From assembly GCA_039029515.1 (NCBI GenBank), contig JBCCFX010000088.1, positions 1 through 14,704 of the forward strand: a stretch of DNA of 14,704 nt. The letters are read 5' to 3'. Origin of the DNA: JBCCFX01 sp039029515 (GTDB lineage Bacteria; Planctomycetota; Phycisphaerae; Phycisphaerales; SM1A02). The notes beneath the pieces are model-generated. The model did not search any database. It saw only the letters and a program-made list of their open reading frames with translations, and was not told the DNA's origin. Of the stretch, positions 1 through 6,670 are shown piece after piece. The position numbers were made by a program, and so were the translations under genes. Position 1 is the first letter of the stretch; every line of letters starts with the position of its first letter.

Positions 1-886
1 CAACCCAGAAGTCGTACCACATCTTGGCATCATCAGGATGGCAGAACCATTCCATTTCCATCTGTTCGAATTCGCGGGAGCGGAAGATGTAATTGCGCGG
101 CGTCACTTCATTGCGGAATGACTTGCCGATCTGGGCAATGCCGAACGGAACGCGGACGCGCGTCGTGTCGAGTACGTTCTTGAAGTTCAGGAAAATGCCC
201 TGCGCGGTTTCAGGGCGCAGATAGGCGACGTTGTCGTCGCCTGATGTGGCGCCGACGAACGTTCGGAACATCAGGTTGAACTGGCGCGGCTCGGTCAGCG
301 TGCCGCGATCCTTCGCGCCCGGCGCGATGGTGGCCTCGCGTACGGACGCATCGGCAATGCCGTCGGCGATGCGCCGAATCACGTGCGATCCCTCGAGGTT
401 GTTCTTGCGGATGATCTGCTGGACGGCTTTTTTGTGCGCATCGATGAGTTCTTCGTCGACGGCATCCGTGAAGTCCGCCACCGCGGCGAAGTACGGACCG
501 ACAATCTCGCCGTTGGCGGTGTTCTCGACGCCGAAGATCGTCAGGTGATCAGCGCGATAGCGTGATTTGGTTTCCTTGCAGTCGACCATCGGGTCGTTGA
601 AGCCGCCCACATGGCCGGACGCTTCCCAGACCTTGGGATTCTGCACGATGGACGTATCGACGCCGACGATGGAGACCGGGCTGCCATCGGGGCCGATAGG
701 CGGGCAGCGCACCATGTCATTCCACCACGCATCACGGAGGTTGTTCTTGAGTTCGGTCCCCAGCGGGCCGTAGTCCCAGAAGCCGTTGAGGCCACCGTAG
801 ATTTCACTTGCGGGGTAGATGAAACCGCGTCGCTTGCAGAGGGCGACGAGGTCATCCATTGATTTGGCCGGCGTGGTCGTGCTCAT
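1..886 (-). CDS. glyQS: Glycyl-tRNA synthetase, single-chain class II type (3' end cut by window)
   Basis: Charges tRNA-Gly with glycine using ATP, in the cytoplasm. The reverse strand gives 295 codons from the ATG at 886, open to the window edge, so the C-terminal half, including the anticodon-binding domain, is missing. Visible signatures are WDYGPLG (residues 37-43), LRPETAQGIF (223-232), the class II motif 2 core FRNE (257-260) and REFEQMEMEWF (271-281). These fit the homodimeric alpha2 GlyRS found in archaea, eukaryotes and many bacteria, not the alpha2/beta2 enzyme of E. coli. The start is the first in-frame ATG before the conserved region. No Shine-Dalgarno site is seen, but TACCAT lies nine bases upstream. 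pdxA lies upstream on the same strand, 63 bp away. The family assignment is secure. Confidence 0.96.
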   Translation of the reverse strand, partial: MSTTTPAKSMDDLVALCKRRGFIYPASEIYGGLNGFWDYGPLGTELKNNLRDAWWNDMVRCPPIGPDGSPVSIVGVDTSIVQNPKVWEASGHVGGFNDPMVDCKETKSRYRADHLTIFGVENTANGEIVGPYFAAVADFTDAVDEELIDAHKKAVQQIIRKNNLEGSHVIRRIADGIADASVREATIAPGAKDRGTLTEPRQFNLMFRTFVGATSGDDNVAYLRPETAQGIFLNFKNVLDTTRVRVPFGIAQIGKSFRNEVTPRNYIFRSREFEQMEMEWFCHPDDAKMWYDFWV

Positions 887-895
887 AGTGCGGGG

Positions 896-901
896 ATGGT
901 A
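896..901 (-). promoter_or_regulatory. -10-like hexamer before glyQS
   Basis: On the minus strand TACCAT (4 of 6 matches to TATAAT) ends nine bases before the glyQS ATG. No convincing -35 box or Shine-Dalgarno site is seen. If used, the transcript would start within a few bases of the start codon. Weak on its own; it is listed because the same hexamer stands before pdxA. Confidence 0.25.
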
Positions 902-949
902 CCGCACGAGTGGTGGAGCGACTACGGCATCTGTGGGCGGGATTGGAAT

Positions 950-2026
950 CTAGCGCGCGGCGGGGCGGGCCGTGGTCTCGGCCGCACTTGACCGACGCTG
1001 CTTCGCGACGTCGATCGCCAGTTCAATGGCGGCGACCATCGAGCCTTCACTGGCGGCGTACTTCGGTGCGAGGTCGAATGCTGTCCCGTGGTCAGGGCTG
1101 GTGCGCACGATGGGAAGTCCGACGGTCCAGTTCACGGCTTTGTCCCAGCCGAGCAGCTTCACGGGAATCAGGCCCTGATCGTGATACATCGCCACGACGG
1201 CGTCGTAGTCGCCGGCGGCGGCTCGGATGAAGAGCGTGTCGGCAGGGAAGGGGCCGCGAACGTTCATGCCGGCATCGCGGGCGACCCGAATCGCGGGCTC
1301 AATGATCCGACCTTCTTCATCGCCGAATTGCCCGCCTTCACCCGCGTGCGGGTTGAGGCCGGTGACCGCGATCTTCGGTTCCTCGATGCCAAGTTCCAGG
1401 CACGCCTGATGTGCAAGGTCAATCGGATCGAACACCTTCCCGATCGTGAGGACATTGCGGACGTCCATGAGCGGCAGATGCGTTGTGGCGATGGCGACGC
1501 GTAAGCGCGGCGAGATAAACATCATCGCGTGACGCTTCGCGCGCGTTCGGTACGCGAGCAGTTCAGTGTGGCCCGGCCAGTTGAAGCCAGCGAGATTCCA
1601 TGCTTCCTTGCTGATCGGTCCGGTCACGATGGCATCAATGTGGCGCGGCGAGGTCATGTCGAGCATCGCATCGGTGATGGCTTCTTCGACGAACGTCTTC
1701 GACGCAAGGCCGCCCATCTTTGTCGGCTTTCGTTGTGTGGCCATCAGGCCATCAAAGTTGTCGAAGTCGAGCACGCAGACACCTTCGACGATGCGCTGAC
1801 GCGAACGATCGGTGTCATGCTGCACGCGGTACCAATACGGCTCGATCTCCAGGGCATCGGCGACGTAATTCATCACGTCGTTCAGGCCGTAGATCACAAA
1901 TCGTGCCTGTCGCCGAAGCGATGAATTCGACAGGGCGCGCACGATGACCTCAGCGCCGATCCCCGCGGGGTCGCCCATGGAAATGCCGATCGTCGGCTTG
2001 CCGGTCTGTCGTGGCGAGTCAGCCAT
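950..2026 (-). CDS. pdxA: 4-hydroxythreonine-4-phosphate dehydrogenase PdxA
   Basis: Oxidises 4-phosphohydroxy-L-threonine with NAD(P); the product decarboxylates to 3-amino-2-oxopropyl phosphate, the partner of deoxyxylulose 5-phosphate in PdxJ-dependent pyridoxal phosphate synthesis. The protein is 358 aa, a normal length for the family. Signatures include GISMGDPAGIG (14-24), TGPISK (135-140), PGHTELLA (151-158), TTHLPLMDV (181-189), GLNPHAGEGG (223-232) and YHDQGLIP (281-288). The three metal-binding histidines of the family correspond to H153, H227 and H282. The frame stays open 46 codons further upstream, but that extension is unlike PdxA and overlaps the divergent gene's start, so the ATG at 2026 is chosen. 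The gene is on the same strand as glyQS, 63 bp away, and could be cotranscribed with it. Confidence 0.96.
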   Translation of the reverse strand: MADSPRQTGKPTIGISMGDPAGIGAEVIVRALSNSSLRRQARFVIYGLNDVMNYVADALEIEPYWYRVQHDTDRSRQRIVEGVCVLDFDNFDGLMATQRKPTKMGGLASKTFVEEAITDAMLDMTSPRHIDAIVTGPISKEAWNLAGFNWPGHTELLAYRTRAKRHAMMFISPRLRVAIATTHLPLMDVRNVLTIGKVFDPIDLAHQACLELGIEEPKIAVTGLNPHAGEGGQFGDEEGRIIEPAIRVARDAGMNVRGPFPADTLFIRAAAGDYDAVVAMYHDQGLIPVKLLGWDKAVNWTVGLPIVRTSPDHGTAFDLAPKYAASEGSMVAAIELAIDVAKQRRSSAAETTARPAAR

Positions 2027-2033
2027 GATGTCT

Positions 2034-2039
2034 ATGGTA
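2034..2039 (-). promoter_or_regulatory. -10-like hexamer seven bases before pdxA ATG
   Basis: TACCAT on the minus strand is separated from the chosen pdxA ATG by only seven bases, which would place the transcript start at or next to the start codon. No Shine-Dalgarno sequence is present. A -35 box cannot be identified with confidence. This supports the start at 2026 and suggests a leaderless mRNA. Confidence 0.35.
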
Positions 2040-2132
2040 CGCGTCACCAGATCGTTGCACCACAGTGATGCGCACAAACATGCGTGAGGCCATGCTGCGG
2101 GTGATATTTGCGGACGTCGAAGACTCCACCGA

Positions 2133-2138
2133 TACAAT
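2133..2138 (+). promoter_or_regulatory. -10 hexamer TACAAT six bases before the zinc-ribbon gene
   Basis: TACAAT matches the sigma-70 -10 consensus at five of six positions. It ends six bases before the ATG at 2145. TTGCGG at 2108-2113 could act as a poor -35 box with a long 19-base spacer. There is no Shine-Dalgarno site. The spacing predicts a leaderless transcript that begins at the ATG. The divergent pdxA promoter lies in the same 118-bp interval. Confidence 0.4.
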
Positions 2139-2144
2139 CTCGAT

Positions 2145-2939
2145 ATGTCGGGGACGCAGAACAATTGGTGGCGACGGCGACGGTGGCATCACTCGCCGTG
2201 GTTCGATGCAGGAATGTGGATCTTTTGCGTCGTCCTATTCTTTTTTCCGTGGCAGCAGTTTGGTGGCTACCCGGAATGGAATCAGCGGCCTTTGCTCGTC
2301 GTCGAACATGCCGGGGTGACAACGGTGCACGACCAATCTGATTGGCCGACGGCATTCAGTGTCTCCAAGGCAGACGACGCTCGAATTGTCAAAGTCAATT
2401 TGACCACGTTTGAACTGCGGTGGCCCTTCGGTGTGATCGGCGAAAAACGAGTCAGCAGCGTTTCCGTCGAGTCTGTTGTTGGTCATGGTCCCTCTGCATT
2501 TCGCATTGGTAACAGCGAACTTCGTCGCTACTTGCTTCGTGACGGACTCAACGAGGCGCAGGTCAACGCAGTCTTTGACGACGACAAGGTCGACTACTCA
2601 TGGATACCCGGCGAAGTCCTGAAACTTGTGCTCGTGACCGCGGCTGCCTCAATAGGCGGCATGCTCGTCGGTTGGCTTGCTCTTCGGCTCTATCGCCGAA
2701 CACGTGAATATGTGTTTGGCCATGCATGCTGGACATGCAAACGGGTCTTCGAAGCTGGCGAGAGCGCGCGGTGTCCATCGTGCAGCCGACTCTCGCGGCC
2801 GCGTGCACGGTTGGTTGGCGTGGAATGTAACGATTGCGGGTACTTCTTCGGGAATCGTACTTCTGTCGCGTGCCCCGAGTGTGGGACAGCGAGACCGACG
2901 CCTACGACGGCGACGTCAACGACTCAAGCAACACCTTGA
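2145..2939 (+). CDS. Unrecognised two-helix membrane protein with C-terminal double zinc ribbon
   Basis: A 264-aa protein that I do not recognise. An N-terminal basic stretch (RRRR, 10-13) precedes a hydrophobic segment at about 23-37. A polar region of about 115 residues follows, then a second membrane segment at about 157-182. The tail carries four CxxC knuckles: C195/C198 with C210/C213, and C228/C231 with C243/C246. These would make two zinc ribbons. Both termini are predicted cytoplasmic, with the middle domain outside (positive-inside reasoning only). The last 14 residues are Thr/Pro/Ala-rich and are partly encoded in the 38-bp overlap with the convergent yceH gene. It is probably monocistronic. 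A role in binding nucleic acid or protein at the membrane is possible, but nothing visible proves it. Confidence 0.8.
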   Translation: MSGTQNNWWRRRRWHHSPWFDAGMWIFCVVLFFFPWQQFGGYPEWNQRPLLVVEHAGVTTVHDQSDWPTAFSVSKADDARIVKVNLTTFELRWPFGVIGEKRVSSVSVESVVGHGPSAFRIGNSELRRYLLRDGLNEAQVNAVFDDDKVDYSWIPGEVLKLVLVTAAASIGGMLVGWLALRLYRRTREYVFGHACWTCKRVFEAGESARCPSCSRLSRPRARLVGVECNDCGYFFGNRTSVACPECGTARPTPTTATSTTQATP

Positions 2940-3552
2940 GCTGTGCGACCTCGCGTTCCAGTGTACTCACGCGATCCGCGAGTCCGGAATCAGCCGCCTG
3001 TGCACTGGCAGCAGGTGTCGACGATGAACCAACTTCGGCCGGCGCATCGAGCGGATGCAGGTCTGGGCAGAGCAGTTGCGCATAGCGAGGTGCGCGGGAG
3101 CCCGGTCCGGGCGCGAGCTTCCGGGCCATCGCCGGCTCGCGAGCCATGAGATTGTTGACGATGTTCTGCACGACGTCGGTCGAATCCAATGCGTGCATCC
3201 GCGAAGCGCGCGTGCGAAGTTCACCGACCGTCTGCGGTCCGCGCATCAGCAGTTCTGCCATGACGACCAATTCGCGCGTATCGATGTCCAGGCCTTCACG
3301 CGCGTTGTGTTTGTACTTGGTCACACGGCTACCCGACATCATCACCTCGCGTGCAAGCTGCTTTGTGCGCAGGCTATCCAACGCACAAAGCACCTGTTCC
3401 TCAGAGAGCGTCATGACGGGATTGCGGTTGCTCTTCTGATTGCAGCCGGTGATCAGGCCGTTGAGCGTGATCGGATATTGACTCTGCACGGTCAGTGCTT
3501 TCTCGATCATGACCGAGAGCACACGGCATTCATGGGGCGACAACGTGATCAT
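2902..3552 (-). CDS. yceH: YceH family protein (DUF480)
   Basis: A 216-aa protein, close to the length of E. coli YceH (about 215 aa). The family is widespread and folds as paired winged-helix domains, but its function is not established. Recognisable features are the N-terminal LSPHECRVLSVMIEKAL (4-20), QYPITLNGLITGCNQKSNRNPV (25-46) and LLMRGPQTVGELRTRASRM (101-119). A polar Ala/Ser-rich linker (about 173-190) leads to a short C-terminal coiled coil (about 191-211), as in other members. The ATG at 3552 is the only start that fits the conserved N-terminus. No Shine-Dalgarno site is seen; TAGACT lies six bases upstream. The gene lies 38 bp downstream of the thioredoxin-like gene on the same strand, so cotranscription is likely. 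Its 3' end overlaps the convergent zinc-ribbon gene. Confidence 0.93.
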   Translation of the reverse strand: MITLSPHECRVLSVMIEKALTVQSQYPITLNGLITGCNQKSNRNPVMTLSEEQVLCALDSLRTKQLAREVMMSGSRVTKYKHNAREGLDIDTRELVVMAELLMRGPQTVGELRTRASRMHALDSTDVVQNIVNNLMAREPAMARKLAPGPGSRAPRYAQLLCPDLHPLDAPAEVGSSSTPAASAQAADSGLADRVSTLEREVAQLKVLLESLTSPS

Positions 3553-3590
3553 GGTCGCAGTCTATCGCTGATTCGAATCGGCGCGAATAC

Positions 3591-4655
3591 TCAGGAGCCG
3601 CGTTCATCGCCGGCGCTACGCGAAGATGCGAGGATGATCTCGTGAAGTCGCTTGGTATGGGCGGCCAGATCCGTGGTCTCATCCGGCACCGGCACATCGT
3701 TGAAGAGTTCCGGGTGATGACGATGAGCGGTATCAACGGCTTTGGCGAGTTCATACTGCCGCGGGCTCAGATATGCCTTCCACGAGGTTTGCGTGTGGAT
3801 CGCCGCATTGATCTTCGTTTGCTGGCCCGGCGTCAACGGCATGTACTTCAGCGCGGTCGCGCGAAGCGTGTGCTTCTGATCGGAATCCTTCGCTCGGCGA
3901 TTGTCCTTGGTGATGCGTTGGGTTGGTGCACCGAGCTTCGAAGCGATGCCGAACTGCGTGTCATTGTGTGCAAACACTTTCGTTGCACACTTGAACGATT
4001 GCGCTTCGCGGAGCAATGTGTCGTAGGAGATCCTTGTGGGATCAAACGTCACTTCGACGACTTCGAGCCCGTCCTGCCAACCGGACTCCGTCGTCACGAC
4101 GCCATCAAGCGCGCCGATGCGACCTTCGCCTTCCCAGTAACAGTACATCGCGAAGGTCGCGGTCTCGAGCTTGGGTGCGGTCTCTGCGGCGAGGACGTTG
4201 AGATAGCCGGGAACATCGTGCTTCGCGGCCTGCAAACCATCGATGAGTCGAGTCGAGACTTCGTGCACCGAATACTGCTTGTCGCGCCGTGGAATGAGAT
4301 CCTTGCCATTCGCATCGATGACGCGCATGACCGGGTAATTCCACGATGGTTCGTTGAACTGTTTGAGGATCTTCTCGTCATACCCCGGTTTGTTGTTATG
4401 GATCGCGACGGGAACAAACGATGTTTCGAGGGCTTCGACGATCAACGGATGCGACAGCGGTTCCTGCCCGAAGACCTGACAGCCGTGACAACCGGGGATT
4501 TCCTGGAAGAGCAGCAGCACCGGCTTGCCCGTCGACTTTGACGTTTGCAGCGCCGAGTCCAGATTGCGACCCCAGTTCACCTGCCCGAGTTCCACGGGTT
4601 GGTCAGCGGGAACGGTCATCGTCAGCATCGCGGAAAGCAGCATTGAGCATGTCAT
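3591..4655 (-). CDS. Thioredoxin-like protein (VPGUxxT type, Cys form) with degenerate MsrA-like domain
   Basis: A 354-aa protein. Residues 1-17 are hydrophobic and end in VPA, so export is possible, though there is no basic n-region. A thioredoxin-like domain (about 25-145) contains IPGCHGC, a CxxC pair C56/C59, followed by GQEPLSHPLIVEAL. From memory this matches the VPGUxxT thioredoxin-like (seleno)protein family, in which the first cysteine is often selenocysteine; here it is an ordinary Cys codon. Residues about 165-286 resemble methionine sulfoxide reductase A: FAMYCYWEGE corresponds to FAMGCFWGVE (C172 at the catalytic position), E198 corresponds to the family Glu, and FDPTRISYDTLL and YMPLTPGQQ also match. 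The segment carrying GGYxxNPTY and the NHDP aspartate are missing. A role in thiol redox or repair is inferred. It probably heads an operon with yceH. Confidence 0.82.
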   Translation of the reverse strand: MTCSMLLSAMLTMTVPADQPVELGQVNWGRNLDSALQTSKSTGKPVLLLFQEIPGCHGCQVFGQEPLSHPLIVEALETSFVPVAIHNNKPGYDEKILKQFNEPSWNYPVMRVIDANGKDLIPRRDKQYSVHEVSTRLIDGLQAAKHDVPGYLNVLAAETAPKLETATFAMYCYWEGEGRIGALDGVVTTESGWQDGLEVVEVTFDPTRISYDTLLREAQSFKCATKVFAHNDTQFGIASKLGAPTQRITKDNRRAKDSDQKHTLRATALKYMPLTPGQQTKINAAIHTQTSWKAYLSPRQYELAKAVDTAHRHHPELFNDVPVPDETTDLAAHTKRLHEIILASSRSAGDERGS

Positions 4656-4666
4656 CGTCGTATGAT

Positions 4667-4671
4667 CCTCC
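4667..4671 (-). promoter_or_regulatory. Shine-Dalgarno site that sets the start of the thioredoxin-like gene
   Basis: GGAGG on the minus strand lies 11 bases before the ATG at 4655. A TTG in the same frame at 4673 overlaps this site, so it cannot be the start served by it. ATG 4655 is therefore preferred. The spacing is at the long end of normal. Confidence 0.6.
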
Positions 4672-4677
4672 AATGAA

Positions 4678-4703
4678 GCGACGCGACGATCTGCTCGCGT
4701 CGC
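4678..4703. repeat. Perfect 9-bp inverted repeat, 8-base loop
   Basis: GCGACGCGA (4678-4686) and TCGCGTCGC (4695-4703) are exact reverse complements around CGATCTGC. The element lies between two divergent genes, immediately upstream of the GGAGG of the thioredoxin-like gene and about 67 bases before the hypothetical gene at 4770. It could be an operator for a dimeric repressor or an mRNA hairpin in the 5' leader. No T-run follows on either strand, so an intrinsic terminator is unlikely. Confidence 0.6.
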
Positions 4704-4769
4704 ATCGATAGAACCCGGTTCAAATCAATCGTATTGCAAACCGCACGAAATTGTGCATCAACATTCCCA

Positions 4770-5381
4770 ATGGACGCTCAGACAGATCGAATAGCGCGAG
4801 AAGCGGCCCGGTTGCTGGCCCTGAAACAGGTGGAGTCCATTGACGCTGCGATTTCGCGCGCGATGGAGTACACGCCGCACGATGATGTCCATCGACCCGG
4901 CGAGGGACGTGTACGACAGCATCTGCAGGCGATGACGATGCAGGCGCTCGGCGAAGCCGGCTATCAGGATGCACTCGTCAGGAGATTGGAGTCCATTGAA
5001 CAGCTCATGACCACGTTCGGCGAATTGACCGATGACGTTGAGCCGATCCTTGCTGGCCGTGCTGCGCGTGGTTTGTTTGATGGACCGAGTGCGATCTACA
5101 TTCGGTTGTACACCGATCGGTCTGACACTGAACTGCTTGATGTGCTTGCACTGTATGACTACCCGGAAGCGCGCGTTGAGACCGTTGACACGCAGCATGG
5201 CCGCGCGAATCGATTGGTGTTCGATGATGACGATCTGTCGTTCGTGCTGACGCGGTGTCCGCGACGGTGGCGCGCTGATGCCGATCGGCAGTTGGTTGAC
5301 GGCTCACCGATCGACACCGCAGATCTTGACGCTGTTCGCGCCATGATCAGTCAGGCTCGGATCAACCAAGCCCGCCCTTGA
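4770..5381 (+). CDS. Conserved-looking hypothetical protein
   Basis: A 203-aa soluble, acidic protein without membrane segments or signal peptide. The N-terminal part (IAREAARLL at 8-16, then mostly helical to about 85) precedes a domain with PILAGRAARGL (92-102), YIRLYTDRSDTELLDVLALYDYP (110-132) and a C-terminal DGSPIDTADLDAVRAMI (177-193). From memory the order and wording resemble a proteobacterial family of uncharacterised, nucleotidyltransferase-like proteins (IAxEAARLM, VGPVLAGTA, xLHLFADxPE, LSPVDGRPM). That likeness is distant, and no catalytic motif can be pointed to. The frame is open from a TTG at 4734, but ATG 4770 fits the likely N-terminus better. No Shine-Dalgarno site is seen. 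Its 3' end overlaps the convergent rpsA by 20 bp. Confidence 0.75.
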   Translation: MDAQTDRIAREAARLLALKQVESIDAAISRAMEYTPHDDVHRPGEGRVRQHLQAMTMQALGEAGYQDALVRRLESIEQLMTTFGELTDDVEPILAGRAARGLFDGPSAIYIRLYTDRSDTELLDVLALYDYPEARVETVDTQHGRANRLVFDDDDLSFVLTRCPRRWRADADRQLVDGSPIDTADLDAVRAMISQARINQARP

Positions 5382-6597
5382 GGTTGTCGCCGAACTTCTT
5401 GCCGAGCATCGCCTTCAACTTCCGCAGTTCCGGATCCTCGTTGCGCGATGTCTCCGCTTCCGCTTTCTCGCTCAGCGCCTTGAGCGACAGGCTGATCCGT
5501 CGTGCGGCGGCGTCGATACTCAAGACCTTGACCGTCACCACCTGATCGACCTGCACGACCTTCTGTACCTTGTGCACGCGTTCGTGGCTCAGTTCAGAGA
5601 TGTGAATCAGGCCTTCGACGCCCGGGGCAAGTTCAACGAATGCACCGAAGTCCATGATCTTCGTCACGCGACCAGAGACCGTTGCGCCTTCCGCGATGTC
5701 CTTCGTCGTGGCTTCATACGGATCAGCTTCGAGTTGCTTCATCCCGAGACCGATGCGCGTCTGATCGCCTTTCGTGTCGATCTTGAGGACCTGCACCTGA
5801 ACCTGATCGCCTTCCTTGACCGCTTCCTTCGGATGCTTGAGGCGCGAGTGGCTCATGTCAGAGATGTGAATCAGGCCGTCAATGCCACCAAGGTCTGCGA
5901 ACGCACCGTATTCCTGCACCGATGTGATCACCGCAGGCATCGTCTTGCCGACCTGCAGATCCGCCATCAGCTTGCCGCGCATCTCTTCGCGCTCGCTGTT
6001 GAGCACCGTCTTGCGGCTGAGAATGATGCGGGCCCGATTGCGGTCAATCTCCATTACTTCGCACGGCATCTTCTCGCCGACGAACACGGCGAGATCCGCG
6101 ACATGGCGAAGGTCAACCTGACCTGCGGGCATGAAGGCGCGGTGGTTGGCGATCTCCATTTCGAGACCACCTTTGTTTGTTCCGGTGCAGCGCGCTTCCA
6201 CGACCTGGCCGACTTCGAGTGATTCCCATTCCGCCTTCTGGACCTTGCCGCGACGCGACAACACCCACATGCCGTCACTGTCGTCGTAGCGATCGAGAAA
6301 GAACTCCATCTGGTCGCCGGTCTTCGGCGGTTCATCGAAGTGCTGGATGTTGCAGATGCCCTGCGTCTTCGGTCCGAACTCGACGTAGACATCGTCGCCG
6401 CGCACGTTGGCCACGATGCCTTGACGAACCTGACGTTCAGACTTGCCGCGCGATGAACCACCGCCGCGACCCATCTGCGGCCGACTCGGCGTATCCACCA
6501 TGTCTTCGATGCTCATGTCACCGAGAGCGGCTTCGATTTCAGCGCTCAGCTTGTCATCAAGATCCACTCGAGGACGCGACGTATCCGAATCAGACAT
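5362..6597 (-). CDS. rpsA: Ribosomal protein S1-type protein, four S1 domains
   Basis: RNA-binding protein of the 30S subunit that holds mRNA for translation initiation. The protein is 411 aa and carries four S1 domains at about 56-116, 128-197, 216-287 and 303-374. The last two are canonical: YGAFADLGGIDGLIHISDMS (230-249) and FGAFVELAPGVEGLIHISEL (317-336). The first two are more divergent, as usual in S1. An acidic N-terminus and a Gly/Ser/Arg stretch (43-51) precede domain 1, and a basic tail ends the protein. E. coli S1 has six domains and 557 aa; four-domain forms occur in other phyla. The frame is open to a TTG at 6615, but ATG 6597 is chosen. No clear Shine-Dalgarno site is seen. mtaB lies 73 bp upstream on the same strand. 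A general S1-domain protein is the only serious alternative. Confidence 0.92.
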   Translation of the reverse strand: MSDSDTSRPRVDLDDKLSAEIEAALGDMSIEDMVDTPSRPQMGRGGGSSRGKSERQVRQGIVANVRGDDVYVEFGPKTQGICNIQHFDEPPKTGDQMEFFLDRYDDSDGMWVLSRRGKVQKAEWESLEVGQVVEARCTGTNKGGLEMEIANHRAFMPAGQVDLRHVADLAVFVGEKMPCEVMEIDRNRARIILSRKTVLNSEREEMRGKLMADLQVGKTMPAVITSVQEYGAFADLGGIDGLIHISDMSHSRLKHPKEAVKEGDQVQVQVLKIDTKGDQTRIGLGMKQLEADPYEATTKDIAEGATVSGRVTKIMDFGAFVELAPGVEGLIHISELSHERVHKVQKVVQVDQVVTVKVLSIDAAARRISLSLKALSEKAEAETSRNEDPELRKLKAMLGKKFGDNLKGGLG

Positions 6598-6670
6598 TCG
6601 TATGTTCTCAGGCAAAGGAACCGGGCAGGGGAAGTGCAGGCGCCGACGTCCGTGGCGCGATTGATCCAGA

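Noticed and set aside
4414..4500. Possible selenocysteine codon in the VPGUxxT-type motif
   Set aside because: The codon at the key position reads as Cys and the frame is open throughout, so no UGA readthrough is needed.
3642..4541. A 299-codon open frame on the plus strand opposite the thioredoxin-like gene
   Set aside because: It is entirely antisense to a gene with clear family motifs, its translation is rich in Arg and Leu without a recognisable domain, and such shadows are common in GC-rich genes.
5572..6222. A 216-codon open frame on the plus strand inside rpsA
   Set aside because: Mirror image of the repeated S1 domains; the His/Arg-rich translation has no domain of its own.
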